A DNA stretch of 6,102 nucleotides from contig PMZX01000506.1 in NCBI GenBank assembly GCA_003170035.1, positions 1 through 6,102 of the forward strand. Reading direction: 5' to 3'. The position numbers and the translations under genes were made by a program. This DNA is from Myxococcales bacterium (GTDB taxonomy: Bacteria; Myxococcota_A; Polyangia; Fen-1088). A model generated the notes under the pieces. That model ran no database searches and was not told the origin of the DNA. It saw only the letters and a list, made by a program, of their open reading frames with translations. Positions 5,353 through 6,102 of the stretch are shown in pieces. Within the stretch, counting starts at the first letter, position 1. Each line of letters opens with the position of its first letter.

Positions 5353-6102
5353 TCACCGCCCGGGCAGCTTGCCGGGCTTCTCGGCGTCGGCCTCAGCCAG
5401 CCGGCGGTTCTCCTGTGATGACGCCAGCGCAACCGCACTTTGCATCATGGTCTGAATTTGGGCCTGGGTCATGCCCGGGCCGGCGCCGGTTCCCATGATG
5501 TCGATGGGCACGGGGAAAACGATGGTCGAGCGCGCCTCGGCGGAGACCTCCACCAGGGTCTGGTAGAGCCGCAGTTGCAGCGCGCCCGGCGTGGACGCGA
5601 TCATGCGTGCCGCCTCGGCGAGCTGGGCGGCGGCCTGCACCTCGCCGCCAGCGGCAATCACCTTGGCGCGGCGTTCACGCTCGGCTTCAGCCTGACGGGC
5701 CATGGCCCGCTTCATTTCCTGGGGAAGCTCAATGTCCTTCAACTCTACCGCCGTGATCTCGACCCCCCACTGCTCGGTGCGCGTGTCCAGGATATTTCGC
5801 ACCTCGGTGTTGATGCCTTCCCGGTTGGAGAGAATGTCGTCCAGCTCCAGCTTGCCCACCACCGCGCGCAGTGTGGTCGCCGCAAGCTGCAACGTGGCAG
5901 GTAGAAACTCCTCAACCTCCAGGATTGCGTGGCGGGGCGACGCCACGTTGGCGTAGACGACCGCGCTGACGACGATCGAGATGTTGTCTCGGGTGATGAC
6001 CTCCTGGGGTGGGATCTGGATGGCCTGAATTCGAGTGTCTACGACACGGGCACGATCAACGCCGAAGGGCAGCAGCATGACCAAGCCCGGCCCGGCTAGG
6101 TT
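5353..6102 (-). CDS. Slipin (stomatin/prohibitin-like SPFH membrane protein), N-terminus beyond right edge
   Basis: The frame is open to the window edge and encodes 249 residues ending in TGA (5355-5353). Numbering from the edge, it begins [22 protein letters not shown], typical of the segment just after the single N-terminal membrane helix, so the helix and true start lie outside; TTG 6084 is not the likely start. The SPFH/band 7 core follows: [23 protein letters not shown] (31-53), [24 protein letters not shown] (93-116) and [29 protein letters not shown] (120-147). An Ala/Glu-rich probable coiled coil comes next, then [11 protein letters not shown] (193-203). An Ala/Gln/Glu-rich tail of about 45 residues ends it. 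Slipins oligomerise in membrane microdomains and often pair with an NfeD-like protein and a membrane protease, but any partner would be outside the window. It converges on purC and is unlikely to be related to purine synthesis. Confidence 0.92.
   Translation of the reverse strand, partial: NLAGPGLVMLLPFGVDRARVVDTRIQAIQIPPQEVITRDNISIVVSAVVYANVASPRHAILEVEEFLPATLQLAATTLRAVVGKLELDDILSNREGINTEVRNILDTRTEQWGVEITAVELKDIELPQEMKRAMARQAEAERERRAKVIAAGGEVQAAAQLAEAARMIASTPGALQLRLYQTLVEVSAEARSTIVFPVPIDIMGTGAGPGMTQAQIQTMMQSAVALASSQENRRLAEADAEKPGKLPGR
5358..5377 (+). terminator. Weak candidate terminator hairpin for purB-purC
   Basis: GCCCGGGCA (5358-5366) pairs with TGCCGGGC (5370-5377) across a GCT loop, with one bulged G, and is followed by TTCTC. 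The stem is strong but the T-tract is poor, and the hairpin lies inside the last codons of the opposing slipin gene (KPGKLPGR). It could serve convergent transcription or be a coding coincidence. Confidence 0.25.

Noticed and set aside
4733..5455. Ser/Arg-rich plus-strand frame overlapping purC, and a plus-strand frame at 5440-5904 opposite the slipin gene
   Set aside because: Both are out-of-frame shadows of well-supported genes.

Overview
The window looks like ordinary chromosomal DNA from a high-GC bacterium, about two-thirds G+C by eye. It is most likely a myxobacterium or close relative (Myxococcota, former Deltaproteobacteria). The hints are a PilZ-like protein of the variant type seen in that group, a lipoprotein with a very long Gly/Ser/Thr-rich linker before its catalytic domain, and a long-form PurC. 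This placement is inference from protein style; there is no rRNA or other marker. No tRNA, rRNA, CRISPR array, insertion sequence or phage gene was seen.

Layout from left to right. (1) Positions 1-221, minus strand: the first 73 codons of a PilZ-like gene that runs off the left edge, with a strong Shine-Dalgarno sequence. (2) Positions 222-299: a short divergent intergenic region. (3) Positions 300-1169, plus: a fold-type IV (class IV) PLP aminotransferase, overlapping by ATGA a small two-helix membrane protein (1166-1384). (4) Positions 1530-2786, plus: a predicted surface lipoprotein with a lipobox, a linker of about 140 residues rich in Gly, Ser and Thr, and a GH43-like five-bladed beta-propeller whose catalytic residues appear intact. 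(5) Positions 2787-2987: a GC-rich spacer with a hairpin, a degenerate hexa/heptanucleotide tandem array and a candidate sigma70 promoter. (6) Positions 2988-5301, plus: purB and purC, 19 bp apart. (7) Positions 5353-6102, minus: a slipin (stomatin-like SPFH protein) converging on purC and running off the right edge.

The clearest functional unit is purB-purC. PurC makes SAICAR from CAIR, aspartate and ATP, and PurB cleaves SAICAR to AICAR and fumarate, and also acts on adenylosuccinate. The aminotransferase and small membrane gene form a second, translationally coupled unit. The lipoprotein gene follows on the same strand but probably has its own signals.

I found no convincing novel multi-gene system. 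The points worth a second look are the glycosidase-like lipoprotein with its conserved-composition linker, the degenerate PilZ motif, the uncharacterised coupled membrane peptide, the unusual intergenic repeat, and the weak translation-start signals of several genes.
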